Origin: Desulfobacula toluolica Tol2
GTDB lineage: Bacteria > Desulfobacterota > Desulfobacteria > Desulfobacterales > Desulfobacteraceae
Length of the DNA: 64,000 nucleotides
Direction of reading: 5' to 3'
NCBI RefSeq assembly: GCF_000307105.1
Contig: NC_018645.1
Coordinates: 1,252,578 to 1,316,577 of the forward strand
The notes below the pieces were generated by a model that was given only the letters and a program-made list of their open reading frames with translations, made no database searches and was not told where the DNA came from. Both the position numbers and the translations under genes were made by a program. Below, piece by piece: positions 26,175 through 35,570 of this stretch (its first letter is position 1; each line of letters starts with the position of its first letter).

Positions 26175-28136
26175 ATGTTTAAAAACATGAGGGTAGGAAC
26201 AAAGATTGTGAGTGGTTTTTTTGTAGGCATTCTTTTATCAGTTATTCTTGGTGTTACAGGTGTCTATAATATCAGTAAAATCGGTAAAGTTGTTAACCGG
26301 CTGGCAACACAGGGAATTCCTGAAGCGTCTGCCGTGATTGAGACTGAGCGGGCAACCTGGAATACACTTGTTATGTCATATGAATTTGGTTTAAAACAGG
26401 ATGAAAAAAGCAGACAAGAATGGTTCTCTTACAGTGAAGAAATAAACAAAGGCCTTGATAAACTTGTTCCCTTGGCTACGGCTTTGGATCATAAAGAAAT
26501 ATTAAAGGCAGTTGATGAAATTAAAAATATGCTGGGGGATTACTCAAAAAGCAGTGAAGAATACACATCCCTGGCCCTGGAAAATAAAGAAATCGAAAAC
26601 CAGCTGAAACCGTGTGCATCCATTACTGATAAACAATGGACTGATTATATTGAAGATCAGCATATCAAAATTGAAAAAGCTCTTGCAAACAAGGATGTTG
26701 AAGATGTAATGACAAGGGTTTTAAAGATAAAAACCGCCAATGAGGGTATGAATACATTTGATGATGTACTGAAAAGCCAATTTTTATATTCTCTTTACCA
26801 GCAGGGTGAACATGCCCTGGCAATAAAGGCAAGCATGGATAAACTGATTGCCATTACTAAGGATGTGATTAAAATTTCTGCAGATCCGGTAGATATTAAA
26901 AGAATCGAGACTGTGCTTTCGGTTGAGGAAAAAGCATATAAGCTGTTGGGCAGTTGGCTGCAAAACAAGAAAAAACAGGCAGATCTTTTGGCCAGCTTGG
27001 ATAAGAATGCAAGGGCAATTATCAAGCTTACAACGAAAACAGCATTGGAGGCGGACAAAACTGCCTATGACATGGGAATGAAAACTACAGGGCTTGTCTC
27101 AAATGTCAGGATTCTGCTTGCTGTCATTTTAGTATGTGCTGTCATCATTGGATTGGGGTTGGCTATTTTTATCACTCGTGGTATCACCAAACCATTAAAT
27201 ATTGTTATTAACGGGTTGCAGGAAGGGGCGGATCAGGTTTCTTCCGCTTCAACACAGGTTTCATCTTCAAGCCAGTCTCTTGCCGAAGGTGCTTCCCAAC
27301 AGGCTGCTTCCATTGAAGAGACTTCTTCATCAATGGAGGAAATGTCTTCAATGACAAAGAAAAATGCTGAAAATTCAAGTCATGCTGATCATCTTATGAA
27401 AGAAGGGGCTCAAGGGGTAAAAATTGCCAATGAATCCATGGATCAACTCATCCGATCTATGGAAGATATTTCAAAGGCAAGTGAAGAGACTTCTAAAATT
27501 ATAAAAACCATAGATGAAATAGCGTTCCAAACCAATTTACTTGCGTTAAATGCAGCAGTTGAAGCGGCCCGGGCAGGAGAAGCAGGCGCAGGATTCGCAG
27601 TTGTTGCAGATGAAGTCAGAAATCTTGCCATGAGAGCTGCCGATGCTGCAAAAAATACAGCCGAGCTTATTGATGGCACGGTTAAAAAGATAAATGAAGG
27701 GTCAAGGCTGGTTTCAACCACCAATGAAGCTTTTTTCAAGGTCGCTGAAAGTGCAGGCAAGGTGGGGGATCTGGTTGCTGAAATTTCAGGTGCATCAGAT
27801 GAACAGGCAAAAGGTATTGAACAGGTAAATACAGCCATTGCCGAAATGGACAAGATTGTTCAGCAGAATGCAGCCAATGCTGAAGAATCCGCCTCTGCAT
27901 CCGAAGAGATGAGTGCTCAGGCAGAGCAGCTTAAAGAATTTGTCGCAGATCTTGTTATGATGACAAACGGTGGAAAAGAACAGGGGGCACACAGCGTTTC
28001 CAAAAGAAAAACAACTATTTATACTTCCCATCCAAACCCGGCAAGTCAAAATAAAAAACTGGCATATAAAAGAGATGAGATCAGACCGGATCAGGTAATT
28101 CCTTTTGATGATGACGACGATTTTAGGGATTTTTAA
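26175..28136 (+). CDS. Methyl-accepting chemotaxis protein with large helical sensor domain
   Basis: The 653-residue receptor has TM1 (residues ~12-32; GFFVGILLSVILGVTGVY) and an all-helical outer domain of ~260 residues, the size of an HBM-type bimodular helical sensor. TM2 follows (~305-328; LLAVILVCAVIIGLGLAIF), then the cytoplasmic signalling hairpin with the tip AFQTNLLALNAAVEAARAG. The C-terminus ends in an acidic stretch (IPFDDDDDFRDF) with no NWETF-type methyltransferase tether. It is probably co-transcribed with cheW. The ligand is unknown. Confidence 0.9.
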   Translation: MFKNMRVGTKIVSGFFVGILLSVILGVTGVYNISKIGKVVNRLATQGIPEASAVIETERATWNTLVMSYEFGLKQDEKSRQEWFSYSEEINKGLDKLVPLATALDHKEILKAVDEIKNMLGDYSKSSEEYTSLALENKEIENQLKPCASITDKQWTDYIEDQHIKIEKALANKDVEDVMTRVLKIKTANEGMNTFDDVLKSQFLYSLYQQGEHALAIKASMDKLIAITKDVIKISADPVDIKRIETVLSVEEKAYKLLGSWLQNKKKQADLLASLDKNARAIIKLTTKTALEADKTAYDMGMKTTGLVSNVRILLAVILVCAVIIGLGLAIFITRGITKPLNIVINGLQEGADQVSSASTQVSSSSQSLAEGASQQAASIEETSSSMEEMSSMTKKNAENSSHADHLMKEGAQGVKIANESMDQLIRSMEDISKASEETSKIIKTIDEIAFQTNLLALNAAVEAARAGEAGAGFAVVADEVRNLAMRAADAAKNTAELIDGTVKKINEGSRLVSTTNEAFFKVAESAGKVGDLVAEISGASDEQAKGIEQVNTAIAEMDKIVQQNAANAEESASASEEMSAQAEQLKEFVADLVMMTNGGKEQGAHSVSKRKTTIYTSHPNPASQNKKLAYKRDEIRPDQVIPFDDDDDFRDF

Positions 28137-28318
28137 TCAAATTTATTATAGTATGATATTGGACCCCGTGTTTCATACAAAGAAGCATTGAAAGTATTAT
28201 ACTCGGGTATTTAAAAATTTAAGATAGGGTGTTATAAAATAAAATAAATATTTTGGCAGTGACGGAGATTTAATAAGGGGTGATATCATATTCAACTTAC
28301 TGTGGGAGATAAAATGTA

Positions 28319-31153
28319 ATGACCCAAAATACTGTTCTTGATATAACCTCTGGAAAGTCGACTGCAGGATCATTTAGAATTATTATTCCGTTGTGTCTTA
28401 CATTTGTTTTGTTTACCGTGAGTATTTTTTTTATTTTTGTTCCTTCATTGAAAAAAAATATGATGGATCAGGAAAAGGAGATGCTCCGTGAATTGAATGA
28501 CAGCAGTGTAAGTTTGACCTGTAGCTTGCTGTTAGAGTATGATCAGAGTGTTATATCAGGAGAACTGACCCTTCAAGATGCTCAAAGCAGGGCGAAAAAA
28601 CGTATTCGAAATTTGCGTTACGGCCCTGAAGATCAAGATTATTTCTGGATAATTGATATGCAGCACAGGGTACTCATGCATCCTTTTCTGCCCGATATTG
28701 AAGAAAAAAACTGTAAGGATTTTGTTGATTCCAACGGTAGATATTTTGTTGCTGAATTTGTAAAGACTGCCGAACAAAAAGGTTCCGGTTATGTTGAGTA
28801 TACATGGCAATGGAAAGATGATTCGGCAAAGATAGTTCCGAAAATTTCTTATGTAAAGCTGTTTGAGCCTTGGGGCTGGGTTATAGGAACCGCTGTGTAT
28901 GTGGATGGAATAGATTCTGAAATACGATTTATCACCCAGCGGTTATTTAAAATTTTTACAGGGATATTGATCATTGTCTTGATTTTATCTTTTTATGGCA
29001 GTTCCCAGGCTGTGAAGATTGACAAAAAACGCTCTATAGCGGAAAAAGCCCATCGTCTGGATACCTTGCGCTTTGAAAAACTCAGGGAATTGAATCAGAT
29101 GGCAGAGGCTTCCCTGGAAGAATTGATCGGCTTTGCCCTTGCAGAAGCGATTGAGTTGACTTTTAGCAGTATCGGATACCTGGTATTCTTAAATGATGAT
29201 GAAATCGGGATTTCCCTGTATACCTGGTCAAAGGGTGTTTTGGAGGAATGTCGTATAAAGGACAAAGAAAGTCTATATTATGAGGAACAAAAAAAAGGAT
29301 GTAAGGAAGCTGTCAGACAAAGAAAAGCCGTCATTATCAATGAGGTTCAAAACCTCGGGTATGATAAAGGCAAAGAACTTGCGGACGGTCATGTAAACAT
29401 AATACGGTATATGCATGTTCCTGTGTTTGATGGCAAAAAGATAGTTGCCGTTGCAGGGGTGGGCAATAAAATTGAGAATTATGATATGTCGGATGTCCGT
29501 CAATTGAACCTGTTAATGGATGGTATGTGGAAAATGATTCAGCGCAAACGCTCCGAGGTTGCATTGCGGGAAAGTGAACAACGTTATCGGTTGCTTACGG
29601 AAAATGCCAGTGACAATATCTGGACTTTGTGCTTATCGGATATGCGTATTTTATATGTCAGCCCTTCTGTAGAGAATATTCTGGGATATACTCCTGAACA
29701 GATTAAGGAGCTTCAGTTCAAGGATTATATGACTGAAGATTCTTTGAACAAGATGTTCATGGTCGTTGCCGAAGAATTGAAAAAAGAAGAACAGCCGGGT
29801 GCAGACCCTAAACGGTCCAGGGTAATCCAGCTGGAGCAGATCAAAAAAGACGGATCAAAGATATGGACGGAAATTACGGCAAGCTTTTTACGGGATGAAG
29901 CAGGAAAGGCCTACGGGATAATTGGGGTCACCCGGGATATTAATGAGCGAAGATACATGGAGCGGCAAATTCAGCAATCGCAGAAGATGGAGGCGATTGG
30001 AACATTGGCAGGTGGTATTGCCCATGATTTTAATAATATCCTGTCGTCTGTTTTAGGGTTTACAGAGCTCGCAAAAATGATGTGTGACGGGAATCCGGAA
30101 CTTGAAAAACATCTGGACAAGGTTTTCAGCGCCGGTATCAGGGCCAGGGACCTGGTCAAGCATATACTGGTATTCAGCCGTGAACAGGATGTTCACAGGG
30201 ATTCTATACTTATAGTTCCCCTTATCAAAGAGTGTTTGAAATTTATCAGGGCTTCCGTGCCCAGAAGCATTGATATTATCCAGGATCTTCATGCCTCGGA
30301 TTGCACGGTATTAGCCGATCCTACCCAGATCCATCAGGTTATTATGAATTTGTGCATCAATGCGGCCCATTCCATGAAAGGCGAGGATGGACTGCTTGAG
30401 GTGTGTCTGAAAGCTGTTGAAATCCGGAACAGGGACATACTTCACGCCAAAGAACTGAAACCGGGCAAGTATCTTAAATTAACGGTTTCAGATTCCGGGT
30501 GCGGGATCCCGAAATCTGATATCGGCAGAATTTTTGAACCGTTTTTTACGACAAAAAAGCGGGGTGATGGTACTGGAATGGGGCTTTCTATTGTTCACGG
30601 CATTGTAAAGGATATGGGGGGTGCAATTTCCGTATACAGTGAACTGGGCAAGGGCACAACTTTTCAGCTGTTGTTTCCGGTACACCGGGACAAGGCAATG
30701 GAAAAGATTTCTTTAAGGCCTTTTTTGATAAAGGGAACGGGCAGAATCCTTCTGGTGGATGATGAGGAAAATATTGTTATTTCAGGCCGGCAGATATTGA
30801 TGAAAATGGGATATGAGGTAGTCGGCTTAACGGACAGCCTGGAAGCCCTTGAAGTTTTTAAAAAAGAACCCCATGCATTTGATCTGGTTTTAACAGATGT
30901 GACAATGCCTAAAATGACAGGTATTGAGTTGTCAAAAGAGATCATAAAGATCAGACAGGATATTCCCATTGTGCTGTGTACAGGTTTCAGTGAAGGATTA
31001 ACATCAAGTATGGTTGAGAATATCGGTATTGTTGATACGGTAATGAAACCAATGATTGCCGGTGAACTTGCCGATGTGATCCATAAGGCTTTAAATCGTT
31101 TTACTGGTTTCAAAACCAATAATAAAAACGAGCAGGGAAGGGATCACAAATAG
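28319..31153 (+). CDS. Membrane hybrid histidine kinase: Cache, GAF, PAS, kinase, receiver
   Basis: In order over 944 residues: TM1 (~20-42), a periplasmic single Cache domain (~50-200; DYFWIIDMQHRVLMHP and FEPWGWVIGTAVYVD), TM2 (~212-230), GAF (~265-410), PAS (~420-545), HisKA with H-box GGIAHDFNNILS, HATPase (VIMNLCINAAHSM, DSGCGIP, GDGTGMGLSI) and a receiver (~805-925; ILLVDDEEN, LVLTDVTMPKMTG). ATG 28319 follows GGGAG; an ATG at 28315 meets a stop at once. It lies 182 bp after the chemoreceptor. Its last 63 bp overlap the 3' end of the opposite RND permease gene. Confidence 0.88.
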   Translation: MTQNTVLDITSGKSTAGSFRIIIPLCLTFVLFTVSIFFIFVPSLKKNMMDQEKEMLRELNDSSVSLTCSLLLEYDQSVISGELTLQDAQSRAKKRIRNLRYGPEDQDYFWIIDMQHRVLMHPFLPDIEEKNCKDFVDSNGRYFVAEFVKTAEQKGSGYVEYTWQWKDDSAKIVPKISYVKLFEPWGWVIGTAVYVDGIDSEIRFITQRLFKIFTGILIIVLILSFYGSSQAVKIDKKRSIAEKAHRLDTLRFEKLRELNQMAEASLEELIGFALAEAIELTFSSIGYLVFLNDDEIGISLYTWSKGVLEECRIKDKESLYYEEQKKGCKEAVRQRKAVIINEVQNLGYDKGKELADGHVNIIRYMHVPVFDGKKIVAVAGVGNKIENYDMSDVRQLNLLMDGMWKMIQRKRSEVALRESEQRYRLLTENASDNIWTLCLSDMRILYVSPSVENILGYTPEQIKELQFKDYMTEDSLNKMFMVVAEELKKEEQPGADPKRSRVIQLEQIKKDGSKIWTEITASFLRDEAGKAYGIIGVTRDINERRYMERQIQQSQKMEAIGTLAGGIAHDFNNILSSVLGFTELAKMMCDGNPELEKHLDKVFSAGIRARDLVKHILVFSREQDVHRDSILIVPLIKECLKFIRASVPRSIDIIQDLHASDCTVLADPTQIHQVIMNLCINAAHSMKGEDGLLEVCLKAVEIRNRDILHAKELKPGKYLKLTVSDSGCGIPKSDIGRIFEPFFTTKKRGDGTGMGLSIVHGIVKDMGGAISVYSELGKGTTFQLLFPVHRDKAMEKISLRPFLIKGTGRILLVDDEENIVISGRQILMKMGYEVVGLTDSLEALEVFKKEPHAFDLVLTDVTMPKMTGIELSKEIIKIRQDIPIVLCTGFSEGLTSSMVENIGIVDTVMKPMIAGELADVIHKALNRFTGFKTNNKNEQGRDHK

Positions 31154-34100
31154 GGTAAAGACCGTAGACAGTGCAAGGCCACCCAGTAAAATTGATCCCA
31201 GGCCCCGATACAATTCGCTGCCTGAACCGGTTGACAACACCATGGGAAGCATGGCCAGAAGGCTGGTTGTAGCACTCATGAAAATGGGTCTGATCCTGGT
31301 TTTGACGGCATCTGCCACCGCATATTTCCCCGCAAGTCCGTTATAGCGGACATTATTTAAAGATTGGTGGACAATGAGAATGGCATTGTTGACAACCGTA
31401 CCGATTAAAATGATAAATCCCAGCATACTCAGAACATCAAACCCCTGGGGAGCAATAAAGTTGTTGACGGCCCAAAGCCCGACAAGACCGCCTGCCGCAG
31501 CCAGAGGAATGGTAAAAAGAATGATAAAGGGATATAAAAAGTTTTCAAATAAGGCCGCCATCAAAAGATAGGTGATTATCAAAGCCAGAAGCAGGTTCCA
31601 TTGAAGGGCCTTGCGGGTTTCCACAAGTTTATCTGCATTGCCGCCCACAGACACATTAACGGTTTTCAGTGTTCCTGTTTCTTTTACAGAAGGAATAATC
31701 TCATTTTCAATGAGTTCCATGGCGCTTTGCAGGGCCAGATCGGCAGGCGGTGTTACCTGGAGGGTAATGGTCCTGTTTCGTTCCAGGTGATTTATCTGTG
31801 GCATTCCCTCGCTGTATGATACTTGTGCCACATCCCTGACCCGGATCAGGTCTCCAAAGCTGTTGACAATGGTGCTGTTTAAAATATCCTCTGGTGAGGT
31901 GCCAAACGAATCCCTGCCTTTGAGTACCAGATCAACCTGTTTGATTCCCTCTGGACGGTATTCTTCGATTTTACGGCCATCCATTAGAATATCGACATAA
32001 ACACCCAACTCTTCCGGTGTAAGGCCGTTGGCTGCAAGTTTTTCTTTGTTTGGGATGATTTGCACCTCGGGATAGCTGGCTTCAAGGGACGGAACCGGGC
32101 GGACCTGTGTGTTTTGCATTTTTGATTGTATGGTGCCGAACAGGGCATATGCCGCCTGGAGAATATCTTGAATGTTTTCTCCTGAAATATTGACATCCAC
32201 GGTTCTGCCTTTTCCAATATCTGATTCAAAAATACCGGTTTGAATACTGACGCCGAAAACCCCCGGAATGTCCCCCATTACCCTGGTAAAAAGAGGGATC
32301 AGTTCCCTGGCACGGGTTTCATGGGTGCTGATCCCGCCAAACAGCGTGATACGGTCAGCGCCCACAAAAAACATATGCTTGATCATGGGAAATCCTTCTT
32401 TGTCGTCTTCTTCAAAATACGGCTGGGTTTGCTTGTATATGTTTTTGCCCATGCTTTTGAGTTTTTCCACTGAATAACCAGGTGGCGGAATGAGAATATT
32501 CAAAATAAGATTTCTATTGCCCTGGGGCAGATATTCTGCACTGGGAAGCAGCCATGATGTCAGGCCAATGGACAGGCTGGTAAACACAATAATGGTTGCC
32601 AGCCGGGTAATGGTGTTTTTCATGCTCAGGTTGCTGAGTTTCATTATTATGCCGGACAGAAAAGGGCCTACAATGCTTTTTTGCAGACGGTTGGTCTTGA
32701 TGTCGTTTCTTTTTTTGTAAAACAGGTGAAACAGTGTGGGAATAACGGAAACAGAAACAATGAGACTCAGGAAAATGGAAGATGTAATGGCAATGGCGAT
32801 GTCACGGAACAACTGCCCTGCCTCTTCCTGGATAAAGATGACCGGTAAAAATACGGCAACAGTTGTGGCTGTGGAAGCAAGAACCGCGCCCCATACCTCT
32901 TTTGTCCCTTCATATGCGGCGTCAAAAGCGCTTTTGCCGGTTTTGCGGTGCCGGTCTACATTTTCAAGCACCACAATGGAGTTGTCCACCAGCATGCCCA
33001 CGGCAAATGATATTCCCGCCATGCTCACAACATTAAGGTTTCTTCCCAGCAGCCAGAGAAAGATAAAACAGCCTATAGCTGAAATGGGAATTGCAATGCC
33101 TGTGATCAGCGTTGTCCTGACACTTCTTAAAAACAGCAGAAGAACACCGATTGCCAAAAGACTTCCGATGACTATATTGCGTTTAACCAGGTCGGTTGCT
33201 GTATTAATGTAAGGACGTTGATCATATACTATTTCCAGGTTCAGGTTGTTGTCGGCAAGGATGGTGCTGTTCAGCTTTATAACAGCTTTTTCCACGGCAT
33301 CTGTCATGCTTAAAACATTGGCCCCTTTTTCCTTTTTTACACCCACTACAATTACCTGCACTCCATTGGTCAGAACTGAAGCAGCTTCTTTTTTATACCC
33401 TTTTTCAACCTTTGCCACATCCCGCAGATAGACCCGTTTGATTCCGTCATCAAAAATAACCACATCAAGGGCATCCTCAGGAGTTTGAAACTGGTTTATG
33501 GTTCGGATGCGGTAATTTTTTTTGGACATGCCGAGAATGCCTGCGGAAATATTCTGGTTTGCATAGCGTATGGATGTGATGATCTGGTTTATGGACACAT
33601 TATAGCGGGCCATTTTCTGGGCATCAATAATTACATCCAGAGTGGTGTCAGTGCCGCCAAATACCAGAAGGGAGCCTACACCGTTAATACGTTCCAGGTG
33701 TTGCCGGACATTATCCTCAAAAAATGTTTTGAATTGATTGATATGATTCTTGTTTTCATGTGTTGTTTTAAGGGTCATCCAGATGATGGGCGAGCTGTCA
33801 GCCCCGGAAGATTCTATGATGGGTTCGTTTACGTTTTCCGGATAATTGCCGACCTCTGCCATTTTATTGGATACTCTGAGCAGCGCGTCATCCAGGTCTG
33901 TACCGATTTTAAAGGACAGGGTGATTTCACCTAAGCCGTTGTAACTGGAACTTTCCATTTTGGTGAGTCCCTGCAGACCTTTCAGTACTTTTTCCTGTTT
34001 TTCAATGATTTCTTTTTCAATTTCATATGGTGTTGCGCCATACCAGGTCGTATTCACGGTAATCAAAGGAGTTTCAACATCCGGTGTCAGCTGGACCGGA

Positions 34101-34195
34101 AGTCTTTGGAGTCCGATCAGTCCGAACATGACCGTCATGATAACGCCCACTGCCACGGTTACCGGTTTGTTGATAAAAAAACTGATGATATTCAT
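31091..34195 (-). CDS. RND efflux permease (second system)
   Basis: An inner-membrane proton-coupled exporter of 1034 residues. Porter domain: INTTWYGATPYEIEKEIIEKQE. TM4 carries GMLVDNSIVVLENVDRHR, a D-N pair where AcrB has D-D; many RND pumps of the VDNS type share this. The C-terminal half has LGFIILIGTVVNNAILIVHQ. It follows its adaptor gene by 82 nt on the minus strand; no outer-membrane channel gene is linked, so it may share one. The final TM (TLFVIPSLLVFIIGF) is encoded in the stretch that overlaps the convergent kinase gene. Confidence 0.92.
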   Translation of the reverse strand: MNIISFFINKPVTVAVGVIMTVMFGLIGLQRLPVQLTPDVETPLITVNTTWYGATPYEIEKEIIEKQEKVLKGLQGLTKMESSSYNGLGEITLSFKIGTDLDDALLRVSNKMAEVGNYPENVNEPIIESSGADSSPIIWMTLKTTHENKNHINQFKTFFEDNVRQHLERINGVGSLLVFGGTDTTLDVIIDAQKMARYNVSINQIITSIRYANQNISAGILGMSKKNYRIRTINQFQTPEDALDVVIFDDGIKRVYLRDVAKVEKGYKKEAASVLTNGVQVIVVGVKKEKGANVLSMTDAVEKAVIKLNSTILADNNLNLEIVYDQRPYINTATDLVKRNIVIGSLLAIGVLLLFLRSVRTTLITGIAIPISAIGCFIFLWLLGRNLNVVSMAGISFAVGMLVDNSIVVLENVDRHRKTGKSAFDAAYEGTKEVWGAVLASTATTVAVFLPVIFIQEEAGQLFRDIAIAITSSIFLSLIVSVSVIPTLFHLFYKKRNDIKTNRLQKSIVGPFLSGIIMKLSNLSMKNTITRLATIIVFTSLSIGLTSWLLPSAEYLPQGNRNLILNILIPPPGYSVEKLKSMGKNIYKQTQPYFEEDDKEGFPMIKHMFFVGADRITLFGGISTHETRARELIPLFTRVMGDIPGVFGVSIQTGIFESDIGKGRTVDVNISGENIQDILQAAYALFGTIQSKMQNTQVRPVPSLEASYPEVQIIPNKEKLAANGLTPEELGVYVDILMDGRKIEEYRPEGIKQVDLVLKGRDSFGTSPEDILNSTIVNSFGDLIRVRDVAQVSYSEGMPQINHLERNRTITLQVTPPADLALQSAMELIENEIIPSVKETGTLKTVNVSVGGNADKLVETRKALQWNLLLALIITYLLMAALFENFLYPFIILFTIPLAAAGGLVGLWAVNNFIAPQGFDVLSMLGFIILIGTVVNNAILIVHQSLNNVRYNGLAGKYAVADAVKTRIRPIFMSATTSLLAMLPMVLSTGSGSELYRGLGSILLGGLALSTVFTLFVIPSLLVFIIGFETSKTI

Positions 34196-34231
34196 TTGAT
34201 CTTCTCCGGCAATTTTGATTTTTTAAATAAT

Positions 34232-34291
34232 TTCAGGTTATTTTGATTCAGATTGTTTCAACTCAGGCTGTTCTGATTTAATTGGTTCCGA
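34232..34291. repeat. Degenerate 15-nt tandem repeat, four units, across a stop codon
   Basis: Four exact-length 15-nt units (34232, 34247, 34262, 34277) read like TTCAGGTTATTTTGA with substitutions. They fill the gap between the adaptor gene (upstream on the minus strand) and the RND permease. The adaptor stop (TTA at 34278-34280) lies in the fourth unit. Confidence 0.6.
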
Positions 34292-35330
34292 CAATGACAA
34301 CAGACTGGCCCGGCCGAAGCCTTTCATTTCCCTCAACAATTATTGGCAGGCCATCTGTAAAATGTGCATTGTTAGCGCCAACACTGTTCCCCAGATAGGT
34401 CACTATGCTGACCGGCAGCATGGCTGCTTTTTTTTCCCTGATGGTATAAACAAAATCATTTCCCTGGAATTTTATTAATGCATCTCTTGGGATCATGGCC
34501 AGTTTTTGCGGGGTGCCGGTGGAAATAAACACCGTGGCCGACATGTTCTGGGCCACTTTTTCCAACATGGGAATGCGTATTTTCAAGAATACGTTTTTGG
34601 TTTTTGGATCTGCTATGGGAATTAGATTATCAATGGTTCCGGTGAGTTTTTTGTTATAGGCATTGATGGTGACCGGTACTTTTTGACCCACAAAAATAAA
34701 TTTTAACAAGGTTTCAGCTATTGGTACTTTGATAAAAAGATCATTGACCGACCCGATACTGATCAAAATTTTTCCCTGCTGAACCCAGTCACCTGAATCC
34801 ACATTTTTTTCAAGAATAATGCCGTCAAACGGCGCATTAATAACGCTTTTTCTTTTTTGGATCAGCAGTTTTTCCAGGGTTTTTTGTGCAGCGTATTTTT
34901 TTAAAACAGCCTCTTGATAAACAAACTCTGCATCATCATAATCTTTTTCCCTGATCGTGCTTTTTTTATACAAAGACGCCATTCGCTGATAATTTTTTTT
35001 TGAATGATTGATACTAAGCTCTGCCTGCTCAACTTGATTTTGATGGAGGACAATCTCTTTTTCAAGTATTTCAGTGTCCAGGTGAACCAAAGGGCTTGTT
35101 TTGGTAATCCTGTCACCTGTACTGACATCAATACGGGTGACCAGCCCTGAAACTTCTGAAGATACATAGCTTATACGTTCATAATAAAGTGTGCCGATAA
35201 AAGAACGGTTTTGGGCTACTTCTTGAAACATGATTTTTGAGATGACTACTTTTGCAGGGGGCGGCTCTTGAGCATAAACCATTGAACCATGGATAAAGGC
35301 CATAATCAACAGGAGTTGTAAAATACGCAT
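34278..35330 (-). CDS. RND efflux membrane-fusion protein (second system)
   Basis: This is a periplasmic adaptor with a cleavable-looking signal peptide (MRILQLLLIMAFIHGSMVYAQ), a split lipoyl domain (RTFIGTLYYERISYVSSEVSG region; later SVINAPFDGIILEKNVDSGDWVQ) and a coiled coil between. Three in-frame ATGs lie within 24 nt at 35354, 35342 and 35330, created by a duplicated ATGAGAGGAT unit. Each of the last two is preceded by GAGAGG. I chose 35330 because the signal peptide then starts normally (~350 residues). The RND permease follows. Confidence 0.85.
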   Translation of the reverse strand: MRILQLLLIMAFIHGSMVYAQEPPPAKVVISKIMFQEVAQNRSFIGTLYYERISYVSSEVSGLVTRIDVSTGDRITKTSPLVHLDTEILEKEIVLHQNQVEQAELSINHSKKNYQRMASLYKKSTIREKDYDDAEFVYQEAVLKKYAAQKTLEKLLIQKRKSVINAPFDGIILEKNVDSGDWVQQGKILISIGSVNDLFIKVPIAETLLKFIFVGQKVPVTINAYNKKLTGTIDNLIPIADPKTKNVFLKIRIPMLEKVAQNMSATVFISTGTPQKLAMIPRDALIKFQGNDFVYTIREKKAAMLPVSIVTYLGNSVGANNAHFTDGLPIIVEGNERLRPGQSVVIVGTN

Positions 35331-35409
35331 AGATCCTCTCATAAATCCTCTCATAGCTTAGGGTGAATAGAGTACGGTGAAAATTATATAGAACCTATTT
35401 TTTGCCGGA

Positions 35410-35448
35410 TTAAAAGTCAAGGTTAAAAGTAAAGGTTAAAAAAAATGC
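35410..35448. repeat. Degenerate 13-nt tandem repeat
   Basis: TTAAAAGTCAAGG (35410-35422) is followed by TTAAAAGTAAAGG (35423-35435) and a diverged third unit (35436-35448). It lies in the divergent spacer between the adaptor gene and ispF. Confidence 0.5.
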
Positions 35449-35460
35449 CGGTGTGAGTTT

Positions 35461-35489
35461 TTGACTTTTCAAGTAAAAGTGACTATATT
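35461..35489 (+). promoter_or_regulatory. Sigma-70-type promoter of ispF
   Basis: TTGACT (35461-35466), a 17-bp spacer and TATATT (35484-35489) form a near-consensus -35/-10 pair, about 62 bp before the ispF start. It is the best housekeeping promoter I see in the window along with the tetR one. CTTTT and AAAAG form a small dyad inside the spacer. Confidence 0.65.
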
Positions 35490-35519
35490 ATGCTTCACTT
35501 TTTTTGGGGGGATGGGTAA

Positions 35520-35570
35520 ATGATGAACAAAAAGGCTCACTTTTTAAAATATGACAATACCCGGAATTAA
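35520..35570 (+). CDS. Possible 16-codon leader ORF overlapping the ispF start
   Basis: ATG 35520 opens MMNKKAHFLKYDNTRN and stops at TAA 35568-35570, 20 nt inside ispF in another frame. GGGGGGATGGG lies upstream as a ribosome site, whereas the ispF ATG itself has none and is preceded by an in-frame stop at 35545. Translational coupling would explain both facts. There is no conservation evidence from a single sequence. Confidence 0.25.
   Translation: MMNKKAHFLKYDNTRN

Noticed and set aside
28160-28176. Possible sigma-54 promoter before the Cache/GAF kinase
   Set aside because: TGG is present, but the -12 GC is missing at the required spacing.
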